Positions 6,006-6,142 of a stretch of 6,142 nt of DNA are shown here, in pieces. Where the stretch lies: positions 1 through 6,142 of the forward strand of contig DYON01000161.1 of the NCBI GenBank assembly GCA_020720525.1, given 5' to 3'. Numbering within the stretch: the first letter of the stretch is position 1; every line of letters begins with the position of its first letter. Under the pieces are notes generated by a model. That model was not told where the DNA came from. It saw only the letters and a program-made list of their open reading frames with translations, and searched no databases. A program made the position numbers and the translations under genes. The stretch comes from Acetofilamentum sp. Lineage in GTDB: Bacteria > Bacteroidota > Bacteroidia > Bacteroidales > DTU049.

Positions 6006-6140
6006 AGCCTTAAAAACACTCATTGAATTTTTGATAGTTGTATCGATGACCGATCTAATGACAGCATAGTGTTGGGCGAATTCAGCAGATTTGAATTGAT
6101 TTGAGATTTTCATTTTGACTTTCAAATTTCTTATACCCCT
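5964..6140 (-). CDS. Unidentified - strand reading frame, possibly the 3' end of a gene extending beyond the window
   Basis: On the - strand, a frame open from the window edge ends at TAG (5966-5964). From its only in-frame ATG (6113-6111) it would encode 49 residues starting MKISNQFKSAEFAQHYAVIR and ending LADQELFPAE; nine more codons precede the ATG up to the edge. The composition (mixed charged and hydrophobic residues, helix-like spacing such as VIRSVIDTTI and SVFKALTNL) looks more protein-like than the other frames here. I do not recognise the family. It could be the C-terminus of a larger protein entering from the right, including a transposase, or a small complete protein. It converges on the TerC-family gene. 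A second - strand frame also enters from the edge and stops (TGA) after 19 codons. Confidence 0.35.
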   Translation of the reverse strand, partial: RGIRNLKVKMKISNQFKSAEFAQHYAVIRSVIDTTIKNSMSVFKALTNLADQELFPAE

Positions 6141-6142
6141 TT

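Noticed and set aside
5964..6140. Naming the - strand frame a transposase
   Set aside because: The position would suit an insertion element, but I see no catalytic motif, terminal repeat or target duplication in the available sequence, so the assignment would be a guess.

Overview
The window looks like a chromosomal segment from a member of the Bacteroidota, most likely order Bacteroidales or a relative; genus not determinable. The evidence is the gene set and its order, AT-rich sequence, near absence of Shine-Dalgarno sites, and promoter-like boxes of the Bacteroidota form TAnnTTTG just upstream of start codons. Base composition and codon use look even across the main genes, with no clear sign of recent transfer in positions 292-5847.

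Layout. Positions 1-291 are non-coding: a strong 64-base hairpin (24-87) resembling a dispersed intergenic repeat, an AT-rich stretch, and a likely promoter (269-276). Positions 292-4780 hold five tightly packed genes on the + strand with gaps of 1, 11, 3 and 1 bases: methylmalonyl-CoA epimerase, carboxyltransferase (MmdA), a secreted lamin-tail domain joined to an OadG-type membrane anchor, a biotin carrier protein (MmdC), and the Na+-translocating beta subunit (MmdB). After 23 bases containing a second promoter-like box and a small hairpin comes a TerC/Alx-family membrane protein (4804-5847). The last 295 bases hold a third, weaker promoter-like box, a 25-codon + strand reading frame, and a 49-codon - strand frame that stays open to the window edge; none of the three is identified.

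How the genes work together. The epimerase interconverts (R)- and (S)-methylmalonyl-CoA. MmdA moves the carboxyl group of methylmalonyl-CoA onto the biotin of MmdC, releasing propionyl-CoA. MmdB then decarboxylates carboxybiotin and exports Na+ across the inner membrane. The OadG-like protein should anchor the soluble subunits to MmdB. This is the terminal part of the succinate-to-propionate route, conserving decarboxylation energy as a sodium gradient. Neither a biotin carboxylase nor a pyruvate/oxaloacetate 5S carboxyltransferase is present, which supports a decarboxylating pump over an ATP-driven propionyl-CoA carboxylase.

The core is an ordinary, well-conserved energy operon. The least ordinary parts are the lamin-tail/OadG fusion, the hairpin repeat at the left, and the unexplained right edge, where a promoter and short gene start run into an opposing reading frame.
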